Part shown: piece by piece, positions 39,423-49,652 of the stretch | How the letters are laid out: every line of letters begins with the position of its first letter | How positions within the stretch are numbered: position 1 is the first letter of the stretch | NCBI RefSeq assembly: GCF_001307195.1 | Contig: NZ_CP012808.1 | Span: forward strand, 1,302,001-1,366,000 | Length of the DNA stretch: 64,000 bases | Direction: 5' to 3' | From: Acinetobacter equi | Lineage (GTDB): Bacteria; Pseudomonadota; Gammaproteobacteria; Pseudomonadales; Moraxellaceae | Position numbers and translations under genes: made by a program | The notes under the pieces: generated by a model | Database searches by the model: none | What the model was told of the DNA's origin: nothing | What the model saw: the letters and a program-made list of their open reading frames with translations, nothing else

Positions 39423-42239
39423 CTATAGACTTGAATGATGATCTAAAATATGTTGAGCTACATTTTCGACTTGTTTAATGACCATTTTTAATTCATCTAA
39501 GCGAATTAAGACATCTTGAATAAATGCATCATCCGCACGCTTTTGCTCTTTTCGTAAGGTCGAAACAAAGCGTTCAAAATTTCCAGTTGTATCTTGTAAT
39601 AATGGGGTACCGACATAACGTGTAGCACCATGTAGGCGATGTAATACATGTTCAAGTTGAGGGAAATCTTCAAGTTCAATGAGTTGTTCCATTTCTTCTA
39701 AGTCGGATGGGAAGCTATCAATGAGCATTTTTAAAAGATCTAATGCCAAATCTTCTTTATTTGCTGCGAGTTGTAAGCATTGCTGCCAATTTAAAATTTG
39801 AGGGTCAAGTGCCTCAATTACAGGCGATTTATCTACATATTGATTAGCTGAAAAATCATTATTAGTCCAATGTGTTAAAATTTGAATGATTTGTTCAAGC
39901 TGAATCGGTTTGGTAACATAGTCATCCATACCTACTTTGAGTAGCTTATGTTTTTCATCGGTTAAAGCATTTGCTGTGAGTGCAATGATTGGAATCGGTT
40001 GATGATTTTCCAAAGTTGACTCTAATGAACGAATTGCTCGTGTAGTATCTACCCCTGACATTACAGGCATTTGAATATCCATAAAGATTAAGTCAAATGG
40101 CTTTTGTTGTTCATTTATCCGTGCTTGAAGAATATCTAAAGCTTCTTTACCACTAAGTGCTTTGGTCGTGGTGACATTTAATTCGCCTAATAATGCCTCA
40201 AGTACAATTAAATTAGGCAAATGGTCATCAACTGCCAAAATATGTAAGCCTTTACCATCAAACTCTTCGATTTCAGCTTCTTCAAACGTATTTTCATTGT
40301 TTAATAATTCTACCAAAGCCTTACGACTCAATGGCTGGTATAGAGCACGCGCCTTATATTCTTGCAACATATCTGGTTCTAATGACATTTGATAGCCATA
40401 AATTGCAATTTTACCTGTATATCGCGTGCGGATTTCTTTAAGTAATGCTTTTGTATCACCACTATGATCGACTATAAGCCAAGTATCTTCATCTTCAGGT
40501 AGTTGATGTAATCGGCTAAAAATATCTAAAACTGATCCTGCTTCATTGTGATGAACATGATAATTTTCTAAATACTGACGTAAAATACTTGCAGTTGCAG
40601 GATGTGCAAGATATGACAAGACATGAATTTGATTAAATTTAGGGTGAATCACCACTTCATCTTCATCAACATCAAAACGTGCTGTAAACCAAAAGGTTGA
40701 GCCTTTATCGGTTGGTGCTCTTTCCTGATTATCTTCAAATCCAATTTGTCCATGCATGAGGTGAACGAGTTGTTTTGAAATTGCTAATCCTAAGCCTGTT
40801 CCACCAAATTGACGAGTAACTGAAGCATCACCTTGTGAAAAGGATTCGAAGAGCTTTTTACGATCTGTGCCACTTAAGCCAATTCCACTATCTTGTACAC
40901 TAAAGTGAATTAAGCACTGACCAATATCATCATGTTCAATACGGGCACGAACAATAATTTCACCATCTGGCGTAAATTTAATAGCATTTGAAATAAGGTT
41001 GGTTAGAATTTGTTTAAAACGAAGTGCATCGCCAATGACGAAAATAGGTAAATCATCAGCATAATAAAATGCCATATCGATATTTTTTTGTGCTGCAAGA
41101 GGGGATAGCATATCCATGACATCATAAATTGCTTCTTCTAAATTAAAACGTGCTGTTTCGAGTTCTAATTTTCCTGCATCAATTTTTGAGAAATCTAATA
41201 CGTCATTAATTAAGGCAAGTAAATGTGCTGAAGATTTACGAATAGTTTGTAAATAAAGTTTTTGTTCATTGCTTAAGGTATCTTGGCGCAGAAGCAAGTG
41301 AATAAAGCCATCAATACTATTTAATGGTGTACGTAATTCATGACTGATATTTGCTAAAAATACAGATTTAGATTGATTAGCCGAAATTGCTTGGTCTCGT
41401 GCTTGACGATAAGTAATATTTTGGACTTCTAAGGTATCTAAGGTACGACGTAGATCATCCTCAGTTTGTTCAGTATGTTCTTTAAGTTCTAAGAAGCTGA
41501 AATGTAAGCGTTTTACCACATTGGCAATATCACGCTGCAATAGGCGAAGTTCACCTGTACTGTTAATGACCATGTGTTGGTCAAGAGTATCTGCATTAAG
41601 ACGCTGTAATTGCATACGTATTTCATACATAGGTGCAATCCAGCGTCTAGAATAAAAGTTTAGACAAAGTAAGAGTAAAAGTAAGGTTAGTAATCCTGTT
41701 GCAATTAGTACGATTAACACCCTATAGCGTGCCAATTGTAATGGCTGATTATCTAATTCAATAAGTAACCAAGAACGCTGATGGTTTTCATTTTGAATAG
41801 GAATACCATAAACATTGCTAGCTTTAGATTTGATAGGTCCAAAAAAACTATTGCTATTTTTCGGGATAGTTGGCCATGGTGCCTGTGCATCAAAACCAAT
41901 ACTAATCAGGCTAATATCATTTTCATCAATTAAGGCGGTGCGTAATAGATCCTTTTCTTTCATCATATTTTGCATAAAGTTTGTTGGTGCTTGATGAAAA
42001 GTCCAAGGCATTGAATTAATTTGTGTTAAGGCAATTTCTGCAGGAATTTCATTTCTTGTTAGAATTGCAATTGCCATTTGTTTTTGTTGAGATTTTGCAG
42101 CATTTGATGTTTCAGTTAAAACTAAAGCTGCACCGACACAAGCTAAAATGGTAATAGGTACAAAAATGAGCGCAATAAGTTGCCCATAAGCATGATTTAA
42201 ATCCAGTCTTTTAAATAACTTTTTATTGATATTTGACAT
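39423..42239 (-). CDS. gacS: Hybrid sensor histidine kinase GacS (BarA-like)
   Basis: A 938-residue tripartite kinase. It has TM1 at about 20-42, a periplasmic sensor of about 130 residues, TM2 at about 172-195 and HAMP to about 250. HisKA follows with H300 (ANISHELRTPLN), then HATPase with N-box near 412-421 and G-boxes (DSGIGL, GGTGLGL) to about 500. A degenerate receiver lies at about 535-640, a true receiver with D721 at about 665-785, and a C-terminal HPt with H867 (LHRLHGATRYVG). This is the GacS/BarA architecture that signals to GacA and controls Csr/Rsm small RNAs. The gacA partner is not in the window. Divergent from cysM, as in Pseudomonas. Confidence 0.92.
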   Translation of the reverse strand: MSNINKKLFKRLDLNHAYGQLIALIFVPITILACVGAALVLTETSNAAKSQQKQMAIAILTRNEIPAEIALTQINSMPWTFHQAPTNFMQNMMKEKDLLRTALIDENDISLISIGFDAQAPWPTIPKNSNSFFGPIKSKASNVYGIPIQNENHQRSWLLIELDNQPLQLARYRVLIVLIATGLLTLLLLLLCLNFYSRRWIAPMYEIRMQLQRLNADTLDQHMVINSTGELRLLQRDIANVVKRLHFSFLELKEHTEQTEDDLRRTLDTLEVQNITYRQARDQAISANQSKSVFLANISHELRTPLNSIDGFIHLLLRQDTLSNEQKLYLQTIRKSSAHLLALINDVLDFSKIDAGKLELETARFNLEEAIYDVMDMLSPLAAQKNIDMAFYYADDLPIFVIGDALRFKQILTNLISNAIKFTPDGEIIVRARIEHDDIGQCLIHFSVQDSGIGLSGTDRKKLFESFSQGDASVTRQFGGTGLGLAISKQLVHLMHGQIGFEDNQERAPTDKGSTFWFTARFDVDEDEVVIHPKFNQIHVLSYLAHPATASILRQYLENYHVHHNEAGSVLDIFSRLHQLPEDEDTWLIVDHSGDTKALLKEIRTRYTGKIAIYGYQMSLEPDMLQEYKARALYQPLSRKALVELLNNENTFEEAEIEEFDGKGLHILAVDDHLPNLIVLEALLGELNVTTTKALSGKEALDILQARINEQQKPFDLIFMDIQMPVMSGVDTTRAIRSLESTLENHQPIPIIALTANALTDEKHKLLKVGMDDYVTKPIQLEQIIQILTHWTNNDFSANQYVDKSPVIEALDPQILNWQQCLQLAANKEDLALDLLKMLIDSFPSDLEEMEQLIELEDFPQLEHVLHRLHGATRYVGTPLLQDTTGNFERFVSTLRKEQKRADDAFIQDVLIRLDELKMVIKQVENVAQHILDHHSSL

Positions 42240-42523
42240 AAGTTAAGCAAGCTATCCCTTCTAAAAAGGAGTGTAGCATGCTTTTTCTATTCGACTCATA
42301 ATCGGTTATAGATTTATCGGTATCATTTAAAAAATTAATCTAAAAATATCATCTCTCAAGCGCATAAAAAAGAAATAAGCCAATTAAATAGAGCAAGATC
42401 AATATGAAAAATTGACTAATGGGTTGATGGTTAATTGATCATGTTTAATAAATATTAGTGCAAAAGGGTGCAGGGGTAAGGTTTTTTTCATACAATATGC
42501 GCACCTCGATATAGGTGCACATA
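42240..42523. promoter_or_regulatory. gacS-cysM divergent intergenic region with an RBS-occluding hairpin
   Basis: A 284-bp gap. At 42497-42522 a 10-bp stem (ATGCGCACCT / AGGTGCACAT, one mismatch, 6-base loop) ends one base before the cysM ATG and contains the AGGTG Shine-Dalgarno. A possible -10 (TACAAT, 42491-42496) lies just upstream but has no clear -35. The rest shows no structure I can name. Confidence 0.55.
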
Positions 42524-43444
42524 ATGAGTAACATGACCCCAGATTTTAAAGCAGATGAATTTTTGTTAGACCATTATGTAGGTAAAACCCCACTAGTGCG
42601 TTTACAGCGTCTTGCAAATCACACTCAAGCAACAGTATTAGCAAAACTTGAAGGCAATAATCCAGCAGGATCGGTAAAAGATCGACCAGCATATAATATG
42701 ATTATGCAAGCAGAAAAGCGTGGTCAAATTCAGCCAGGCGATACGTTAATTGAAGCGACGAGTGGGAATACTGGAATTGCATTGGCAATGGTTGCGGCAA
42801 TGCGCGGTTATAAAATGATACTGATTATGCCAGCGAGCTCTAGTCAAGAACGTAAAGATGCAATGCGTGCATATGGTGCCGAACTTATTGAGTCTGAAAA
42901 TATGGAGCAAGCACGAGATCTTGCGCTTCAGATGGAAAAAGAAGGAAAAGGTTTAGTCCTTAACCAATTTGGTAATCCTGATAATGTTGAAGCACATTAT
43001 CTCACAACAGGTCCTGAAATTTGGGAACAAACAGGTGGGAAAATTACTCATTTTGTGAGTTCAATGGGAACGACTGGTACGATTATGGGAATTTCAAAAT
43101 TCCTAAAAGAAAAAAATCCAGAGATTCAAATTGTCGGTTTACAGCCTTCAGAAGGCTCAAATATTGCGGGTATTCGTCGTTGGCCACAAGAATATCTTCC
43201 AACGATTTTTGATGCAAAACGTGTTGACCGTATTATGGATATTCCGCAAATTGAAGCGGAAAAAACAGCGCGTAAATTGGCACGCAAAGAAGGGATTAGT
43301 GCAGGAACTTCATCGGGTGGTGCTGTTTGGGCATCAATTAAACTTGCTGAAGAAAATCCAGATGCAGTGATTGTATGTATTGTTTGTGATCGTGGTGATC
43401 GCTATTTATCTACAGGATTATTTTCTGTAGTAGATCCAGAATAA
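42524..43444 (+). CDS. cysM: Cysteine synthase CysM
   Basis: About 306 residues of PLP-dependent cysteine synthase B. The PLP Lys is K52 in NPAGSVKDRPAYNM, the substrate loop is EATSGNTGIALA, and the phosphate-binding loop is SSMGTTGTIMG. The second-half sequence IAGIRRWPQEYLPTIF is typical of CysM rather than CysK. It uses O-acetylserine with sulfide or thiosulfate. I use ATG 42524; the GTG at 42515 lies within the hairpin stem. It begins the conserved run cysM-exonuclease-rlmD-relA. Confidence 0.93.
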   Translation: MSNMTPDFKADEFLLDHYVGKTPLVRLQRLANHTQATVLAKLEGNNPAGSVKDRPAYNMIMQAEKRGQIQPGDTLIEATSGNTGIALAMVAAMRGYKMILIMPASSSQERKDAMRAYGAELIESENMEQARDLALQMEKEGKGLVLNQFGNPDNVEAHYLTTGPEIWEQTGGKITHFVSSMGTTGTIMGISKFLKEKNPEIQIVGLQPSEGSNIAGIRRWPQEYLPTIFDAKRVDRIMDIPQIEAEKTARKLARKEGISAGTSSGGAVWASIKLAEENPDAVIVCIVCDRGDRYLSTGLFSVVDPE

Positions 43445-43457
43445 TAAGAGTCTAATT

Positions 43458-44279
43458 ATGCGCTTACCTGTTTTAGTTTTTGATATCGAAACTGTTACCG
43501 ATCTAAAATCGGGGGCGCATTTATATCAATTAGATTTGCCAGAAGCAGACCTTGAACAAGCATTGATGAAATTACGCCGTCAAGATACTGGAACTGATTT
43601 TCAGCGCTTGGCATTACATGAAATTGTATGTATTTCGGGCTTGTGGATTGATGAATTAGGTGCAATGAAGTTATTTTCATTTAGCCGTGAAAAGTTTAAT
43701 GAAGCTGAAATTTTAAGAAAATTTTTATCCATTTTTGATAAACGTCATCCAACATTAGTGAGTTGGAATGGAATGCAGTTTGATTTACCTGTGATTTTAT
43801 TCCGCGCAATGTATCATGGGCTTTCTGCACCTAGCTTATTTGATCAGGGCGAAATTGATACTCAGAAACGCTATAATAATTACCAAAATCGATATCATCA
43901 TCGTCATATTGATTTAATGGATGTTATGGCAATGTTTAATGGTCGTCATTTCCAAAAATTAGATGATATTGCTCATTTACTAGGGTTTCCGGGTAAACGA
44001 GGTGAGGTAGGTTATCATGTGCCTGAATATATTCGTTTACAGCAATGGCTACGTTTAACGAGTTACTGCGAAGGTGATGTATTAAATACATGGTTGATCT
44101 ATATTCGTTGGTTATTGTTAAAAGGGCAATTAACGAGTGAGGATCATCGTTTATGGGTACAAGCAACTATTGAGTATTTGAAAACTCAAGCGCAACATGC
44201 TGAGTTTTTAGAAATATGGTCTAAAACCTCTCAACAGACAACTTTTACCTCTTCAGATTTTTTATCTTCCCAATATTAG
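43458..44279 (+). CDS. Predicted 3'-5' exonuclease (PolB-exonuclease-like)
   Basis: A 273-residue DEDD-type exonuclease resembling the PF10108 group. Exo I is VFDIETVTD (D9, E11), exo II is SWNGMQFDLPVI near 110, and exo III is in YCEGDVLNTWLIY near 205-217. The region HHRHIDLMDVMAMFNGRHFQKLDDIAHLLGFPGK is typical. It probably acts on DNA or RNA ends. It is inserted between cysM and rlmD, with 13 bp and 6 bp gaps, so it is part of that operon. Confidence 0.85.
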   Translation: MRLPVLVFDIETVTDLKSGAHLYQLDLPEADLEQALMKLRRQDTGTDFQRLALHEIVCISGLWIDELGAMKLFSFSREKFNEAEILRKFLSIFDKRHPTLVSWNGMQFDLPVILFRAMYHGLSAPSLFDQGEIDTQKRYNNYQNRYHHRHIDLMDVMAMFNGRHFQKLDDIAHLLGFPGKRGEVGYHVPEYIRLQQWLRLTSYCEGDVLNTWLIYIRWLLLKGQLTSEDHRLWVQATIEYLKTQAQHAEFLEIWSKTSQQTTFTSSDFLSSQY

Positions 44280-44285
44280 GTATAC

Positions 44286-45677
44286 ATGAAACATAGAGCC
44301 AAACCTCGTACCACTCAACACGGAACATATATTTTTACAGTTGAGTCACTATCACACGAGGGACGTGGTATAGCGCACTATGGATCACATCCAGAGCATC
44401 CTGCTGAAAAGCATGGAAAAAAAGTTTTTATTGAAGCTGCTTTGCCAGGTGAAACTGTTAAAGCAAAGATTACAAAAGTTGTTTCAAAGCTAGAAGAAGC
44501 AGAATGCTTGGAAATATTAAGCCATCCTTCAGAAGTTCGTGTTGAACCACAGTGTCCACATTATGGACATTGTGGTGGTTGTAATATGCAACATATTCAT
44601 AAAGATGAGCAAATTCGTTTAAAACAAAATGTTTTGAAATCTCATTTAGAGCATTTTGCTGGTATTCAAGCCGAATCATGGTTGGAGCCTTTACGTTCAA
44701 CACGTGACGATTATCGTAGAAAGGCGCGTATTGGGGTTCGTTATATTCCAAAACAAAATAAGCTTGTGGTTGGTTTTCGTGAAAAATCTAGTAATTATTT
44801 AACATCAATTGATCGTTGTATGATCTTGGATCAAGAGTTCGGCTCAATTACTCGCTTAAAGCAATTACTCCAAAGTCTAAAAGGCAAAGCGAACATAGGT
44901 CATATAGAATTAGCGATGGGTGATCATGAGTGTGCGCTTGTGATTAGACAAACAGCCCCTTTAGCTGAAGATGATATTACGTTACTTAAACAATTTGCAT
45001 TACAGAAAAACTGGCAACTTTATTTACAGCCAACAGATGTGGAGAGTTTAACGCGTGTGGATCATGCAGAAGAAATGCGACTACATTATGCATTAGATGA
45101 TTTTGATGTGAGATTTGCATTTCATCCGTACGATTTTACGCAAGTTAACTCAACAATTAACCCTCAAATGGTTAAGATGGCATGCAATTTGCTTAAGCTT
45201 CAGCCGGGCGAACGGGTTCTTGATTTATTTTGTGGATTAGGAAATTTTTCATTACCTTTAGCGCGCTGTGTTGGTCCAACAGGATCAGTGATTGCTGTTG
45301 AGGGTTCAGAAGAAATGGTTCAACGTGGTCAGGAAAATGCACGATTAAATCATTTGGATAATATTCAATTTTATTCACAAGATTTAACGCAAGATTTTTC
45401 GAATCAATCATGGGCGAGTTTAGCATTTGATGCGCTTTTGATTGATCCACCACGCTCTGGTGCCGAAGAAGTGATGACATATTTGTCAAAATTCGGTGCT
45501 AGAAAAATTGTTTATGTTTCATGTAATCCTGCAACTTTAGCTAGAGATGCAGGTTTATTGGTAAAACAAGGCTATAGATTGAAAAAAGTAGGAATAATGG
45601 ATATGTTTACACATACTGCTCACGTTGAATCAATCGCGTTGTTTGAACAAAGCATGGAAAATGTAAGCGGTTTATAA
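44286..45677 (+). CDS. rlmD: 23S rRNA (uracil(1939)-C(5))-methyltransferase RlmD
   Basis: A 463-residue SAM enzyme. It has an N-terminal TRAM domain (about 12-70), an Fe-S cluster motif with C90, C96 and C99 ([10 protein letters not shown]) plus a later Cys near 178, a methyltransferase fold with [16 protein letters not shown], and the catalytic Cys in [12 protein letters not shown]. It makes m5U1939 in 23S rRNA. Located between cysM and relA as in Pseudomonas. Confidence 0.94.
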   Translation: MKHRAKPRTTQHGTYIFTVESLSHEGRGIAHYGSHPEHPAEKHGKKVFIEAALPGETVKAKITKVVSKLEEAECLEILSHPSEVRVEPQCPHYGHCGGCNMQHIHKDEQIRLKQNVLKSHLEHFAGIQAESWLEPLRSTRDDYRRKARIGVRYIPKQNKLVVGFREKSSNYLTSIDRCMILDQEFGSITRLKQLLQSLKGKANIGHIELAMGDHECALVIRQTAPLAEDDITLLKQFALQKNWQLYLQPTDVESLTRVDHAEEMRLHYALDDFDVRFAFHPYDFTQVNSTINPQMVKMACNLLKLQPGERVLDLFCGLGNFSLPLARCVGPTGSVIAVEGSEEMVQRGQENARLNHLDNIQFYSQDLTQDFSNQSWASLAFDALLIDPPRSGAEEVMTYLSKFGARKIVYVSCNPATLARDAGLLVKQGYRLKKVGIMDMFTHTAHVESIALFEQSMENVSGL

Positions 45678-45707
45678 TAATGATGTATAAAACAACAGGA
45701 GATGGGT

Positions 45708-48011
45708 ATGGTCACAGTACGTGAACAACTTCCAGGACGCTTGACTGAGCTGTCTGAGGAAACGACTGTAGAACATGCCGAGCAAGCACGACAAGACATT
45801 GCAAAATGGCTTGATAGAGTTCGTGATATTTTAGATGGGGCTGCATTAAAGCGACTTGAAGAAGTGGCTAGTTATACTTTGCAAAAAGAGCTAGAGACAA
45901 CGGTTAGTCATCGTTCCAATACACTTTATACGGGTATTGAGATGGCTGATATTCTTGCACATTTACATGTTGATGAAGATACTTTGTCAGCCTCTCTATT
46001 GTACCGAGGCGTACGTGAAGGTGTAATCCCACTAGAAGATGTGAAAGAGCTATTTGGTGAAGGAGTTTATGGGCTTGTCAAAGGTACTTTGGCAATGGGT
46101 AAACTATCTGATCTGATTGAAAAGAATAAGCGTCTAGAAGATCATTTTAATAATAATCAACGCGAACATTTAACAGGCATTTATAAAATGCTGATCTCTG
46201 TGACAGAAGATGTTCGAGTCGTATTAATTAAACTTGCGGAACGTACTTTTGCTTTACGTGAATTAGCTCATTCTTCAAAAGAACGACAAGAGCGAGTTGC
46301 TCGAGAAATTTTAACGATTTATGCCCCTTTGGCACATCGTTTAGGCATTGCTCAGCTTAAATGGGAGTTAGAAGATCTTGCATTCCGTTATTTAGCACCA
46401 GATCGTTATAAAGAAATAGCATCTTTACTGAATGAAAAACGCTTAGAACGTGAACAATATATTCAATTTGTTATTGATAAATTAAAGAATGAATTGGCTG
46501 AAAATGGTATTGAAGCTGAGATTAATGGACGAGTAAAACACATTTATTCGATTTATCGAAAAATGAAAAGCAAAAACCTTAGCTTTGACCAGCTTTATGA
46601 TATTCGTGCAGTTCGTGTTTTGGTTAAAAGTGTTCCAGAGTGTTATCACTCTTTGGGGATTGTTCATCAGATTTGGCGTCATATTCCGCATCAGTTTGAT
46701 GATTATATTACCAATCCAAAAGCCAATGGTTATCGTTCATTGCATACAGCCGTGATTGCTGAAAATAAATCTTTGGAAGTACAAATTCGTACTAAAGATA
46801 TGCATGAAGAAGCTGAGTTAGGGGTATGTTCACACTTTAATTATAAAGAAGGAGCGAAAACGACAGATCGCTCCTTCAATCATCGTTTACATTCTTTAAG
46901 ATCGGTTCTTGAGCATTATCAAGAGCGTAATGATGCAAGTGCACATAAAGATGAAGATGTAGATGATTTTGAGCAAATTCAAGAGTTTGAAGATTTTGAG
47001 AAAATTTATGTGTTTAGCCGAGATGGTGATATTAAAGAATTACCACGTGGCTCAACAGTTTTAGATTTTGCATTCCATGTGCATACAGAAGTTGGAAATA
47101 AGTGTTATGCAGCACGTGTCAACCAACGTTATGTTCCTTTAACTTATACGCTAAAAACTGGTGAGCAAGTTGAAATTTTGACCAAAAAAGATCGTGAACC
47201 TAACCGTGATTGGTTGGTGAACTCTTTAGGTTATATTAAAACTGCGCGTGCGCGAGATAAGTTACGTCATTGGTTTAGACAACAAGATCGAAGCAAAAAC
47301 TTAGAAGTTGGGCGTGAGATTCTAAACAAAGAACTTTCTCGTTTAGCTATTCATCCTAAAAGCATTGATTTAAATGATTACTGTAATCATTTTAATGTAA
47401 AACATGGTGAAGATATTCTGATTGGATTGGTGAGTGGTGATATTAGTCTACATTCACTGATTAATCAGGTTAATCGTCATATGCATCTTGATCAAGATGA
47501 GCCAGAACTTGTTCTAAAACCAGCATTAAATCCACGTGCTAGCCATACTTTATCTGCACATGGTATTTTAATTGATGGTTTAGATAACGTTGAATTACAT
47601 GTGGCACAGTGTTGCCAGCCTGTTCATGGTGAATCAATTGCTGGCTACATCACCTTAAATCGTGGTGTGAGTATTCATAAAGTTATATGTTCTGACTATG
47701 TACGTATGATTTCTCAAGAGCCTGAGCGCGCGGTTGAAGCAGATTGGGAAATGCAACCAACACGTGGGCAAAGTGTCCAAATTGTGGTTGAAGCTTACGA
47801 TCGCCGTGGTCTATTGAAAGATTTAACGCAAGTCATTTTTGCTGATCAAATTAATATACGACAAGTAAATACCATTTCAGAAGCAGATGGTATTGCCAAT
47901 ATGAAGTTGTTAATCGAAGTTAAAGGTTTAGCACAATTGTCTAAATTATTAGCTCGCCTTGAGCAGCAACCCGGCATTATTAGTGCAAGAAGGCTTGTAC
48001 AAGGAAACTAA
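45708..48011 (+). CDS. relA: GTP pyrophosphokinase RelA
   Basis: A 767-residue (p)ppGpp synthetase. The N-terminal pseudo-hydrolase has lost the metal-binding HD (Y99-R100 in SLLYRGVREG), marking it as RelA rather than SpoT. The synthetase follows with LYDIRAVRVLV and PKANGYRSLHTAV. Then come a TGS domain (YVFSRDGDIKELPRGSTVLDFAFHVHTEVG), a helical region, a zinc-finger-like AQCCQPVHGESIAGYIT and a C-terminal ACT domain. ATG 45708 has AGGAG six bases upstream, better than ATG 45702. It ends the cysM operon and is followed by a terminator. Confidence 0.94.
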   Translation: MVTVREQLPGRLTELSEETTVEHAEQARQDIAKWLDRVRDILDGAALKRLEEVASYTLQKELETTVSHRSNTLYTGIEMADILAHLHVDEDTLSASLLYRGVREGVIPLEDVKELFGEGVYGLVKGTLAMGKLSDLIEKNKRLEDHFNNNQREHLTGIYKMLISVTEDVRVVLIKLAERTFALRELAHSSKERQERVAREILTIYAPLAHRLGIAQLKWELEDLAFRYLAPDRYKEIASLLNEKRLEREQYIQFVIDKLKNELAENGIEAEINGRVKHIYSIYRKMKSKNLSFDQLYDIRAVRVLVKSVPECYHSLGIVHQIWRHIPHQFDDYITNPKANGYRSLHTAVIAENKSLEVQIRTKDMHEEAELGVCSHFNYKEGAKTTDRSFNHRLHSLRSVLEHYQERNDASAHKDEDVDDFEQIQEFEDFEKIYVFSRDGDIKELPRGSTVLDFAFHVHTEVGNKCYAARVNQRYVPLTYTLKTGEQVEILTKKDREPNRDWLVNSLGYIKTARARDKLRHWFRQQDRSKNLEVGREILNKELSRLAIHPKSIDLNDYCNHFNVKHGEDILIGLVSGDISLHSLINQVNRHMHLDQDEPELVLKPALNPRASHTLSAHGILIDGLDNVELHVAQCCQPVHGESIAGYITLNRGVSIHKVICSDYVRMISQEPERAVEADWEMQPTRGQSVQIVVEAYDRRGLLKDLTQVIFADQINIRQVNTISEADGIANMKLLIEVKGLAQLSKLLARLEQQPGIISARRLVQGN

Positions 48012-48018
48012 GGTTTTG

Positions 48019-48052
48019 AAAAACCAGTGTCTTTTGATGCTGGTTTTTTTTA
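48019..48052 (+). terminator. Rho-independent terminator after relA
   Basis: A stem AAAACCAG / CTGGTTTT with extra T-run (T8). It separates relA from the aryl polyene cluster. Confidence 0.85.
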
Positions 48053-48219
48053 TTTAGAATTTGTGAAATAATGCTTAAGCTGCTTTTTATGATTTTATTT
48101 TAATCATTGAGTTTATTTTGTTTTTTGTATATTTTTTGTTTTCATAATTGCATTTATATTATTAAAATAGACAATGCAGCTTGGATAAGCCTTGTGGGAA
48201 AGGTGTGGAAGGTGACTTT
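48053..48219 (+). promoter_or_regulatory. Probable promoter region of the aryl polyene cluster
   Basis: A 167-bp, very T-rich stretch upstream of the first cluster gene. A weak promoter candidate is TTCATA (48141-48146), a 16-bp spacer and TAAAAT (48163-48168). It is the only sizeable non-coding gap before about 16 kb of tightly packed co-directional genes, so the main promoter should be here. No regulator gene lies nearby. Confidence 0.4.
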
Positions 48220-48846
48220 ATGATATACATAAATGTATCTGAGCTTTATTTAAGTTCAGAGGAATCATTATTCCCAGAATTAAAACAAATTCCTGCAATG
48301 CAACGTCGCCGTTTATCTACAATTGCAAAACTTGCAATAAATAGTGCATTAAGTGCGTTAAAGAATACATCAGTTGATTATATTATTTGGGTTTCCCAAT
48401 ATGGCGATGAGCATAAAACATTTAAAATTCTAGCTGATGTTTTACAAGATCAGACACCATCTCCCACACAATTTTCTACGTCTGTTCATAATGCAATTTC
48501 AGGGCTTTATTCAATTTTATGTCAAGATGCAACTCAATCAACAAGTTTAGCTGCGACTTGGAATGATGCACTAATAGAAGCTTATAGTTGGTTAAAAACA
48601 ACAAAAGTTGAAAATGCCAAAGTCTTGACTGTATTTTATGAAGAGAGCATGCCAAGCGTATATATTGAAAGTCATCCTTTTGATGCTTTTGCATTAGCGG
48701 GTATTATTTCTTTAGGAAATGAAAATTTAGCACTTTCATTTACTCCAGAACATGTTGCTAAAAATTATTATGAAGATGTTTTAGCTTTTTATCATTTTTG
48801 GGAGCAGACATCGGATGTTCAGTTTAAAGAATGGAAGAAAATTTAA
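48220..48846 (+). CDS. apeC: Ketosynthase-like chain length factor, aryl polyene cluster
   Basis: 208 residues of the beta-ketoacyl synthase N-terminal-like type (PF13723-like), with FSTSVHNAISGLYSI as its hallmark. Where active ketosynthases have the catalytic Cys (TACASG), this protein has SLAATW with Ala at about residue 111. It is therefore a non-catalytic partner like the chain length factor ApeC that pairs with ApeO. The start is ATG 48220 with GGAAGGTGA just upstream; a TTG at 48181 is less likely. It overlaps the next gene by 16 bp. Confidence 0.82.
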   Translation: MIYINVSELYLSSEESLFPELKQIPAMQRRRLSTIAKLAINSALSALKNTSVDYIIWVSQYGDEHKTFKILADVLQDQTPSPTQFSTSVHNAISGLYSILCQDATQSTSLAATWNDALIEAYSWLKTTKVENAKVLTVFYEESMPSVYIESHPFDAFALAGIISLGNENLALSFTPEHVAKNYYEDVLAFYHFWEQTSDVQFKEWKKI

Positions 48847-49652
48847 AAATGGATTTTATAAGAAAAAAAGCAAACTTTTGTTGGCGAGTGGGTGCCACAG
48901 GATTTAGTTTTGCAAGTTTTGGAATTGGTGGTGTGATTTTAGGTGGTTTAATTGCACCTCTTGTGAAGGCTTCCACAACGGATCAAAACCTAAGACAGAA
49001 ACGAACACAGAAAGTCATTAAATATACGTTTAAAGGTTTTACTAAAATGATGGTAAAGCTTGGAATTATGACGTATGAAATTGAAGGTTTGGAACAATTA
49101 AAAAATAGTCGTCAAGAACTAGTGATTGCAAACCATCCTACTTTAATTGATGTTGTTGTACTCATTGGTCTTATGGAACAAGCTAATTGTGTTGTTAAAC
49201 AAGCACTATGGCAAAATCCATTTACTAAAGGTGCTGTACAAAATGCAGGTTATATTTTAAATGCAGGTTCAGAACAGTTTATTCAAGATTGCGTAGATAA
49301 ACTTAATCAAGAACAAGCTGCTTCTTTATTAATTTTTCCGGAAGGCACTAGAACTGAAAAAGATACATTTTTGAATGAATTTCAAAGAGGTGCTGCAAAT
49401 ATTGCACTACGTGCAAAAGTTCCAATACGTCCAATTTTGATTCATTGTACGCCATCAACACTAACGAAAAATGAAAAGTGGTATCACGTTCCGAGTGAGC
49501 CTTTTCATATTCAAATTAAAGTGATGGATGCACTTGAGATCGATGATCTTTTAAATGATGATTGTATTAATCCTAAAAATGTTCGTCATTTGAATCACCA
49601 GTTATTCCAATATTTTAGTCAAGAGTTATGTAACGATGAGCAATCTCGCTGA
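48831..49652 (+). CDS. apeD: Acyltransferase (PlsC-like), aryl polyene cluster
   Basis: A 273-residue PlsC-type acyltransferase. The Hx4D motif is H102-D107 (NHPTLIDV), FPEGTRTEKD lies near 170, and a hydrophobic segment at about 22-45 anchors it in the membrane. APE loci encode such a protein next to the ACPs, perhaps to transfer the polyene or a fatty acyl to a lipid acceptor. An alternative start is ATG 48849. The 16- and 17-bp overlaps at its two ends indicate translational coupling. Confidence 0.83.
   Translation: MEENLKMDFIRKKANFCWRVGATGFSFASFGIGGVILGGLIAPLVKASTTDQNLRQKRTQKVIKYTFKGFTKMMVKLGIMTYEIEGLEQLKNSRQELVIANHPTLIDVVVLIGLMEQANCVVKQALWQNPFTKGAVQNAGYILNAGSEQFIQDCVDKLNQEQAASLLIFPEGTRTEKDTFLNEFQRGAANIALRAKVPIRPILIHCTPSTLTKNEKWYHVPSEPFHIQIKVMDALEIDDLLNDDCINPKNVRHLNHQLFQYFSQELCNDEQSR

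Noticed and set aside
42240..42523. A riboswitch before cysM
   Set aside because: Only a single simple hairpin is visible; no multi-helix ligand-binding fold that I recognise.
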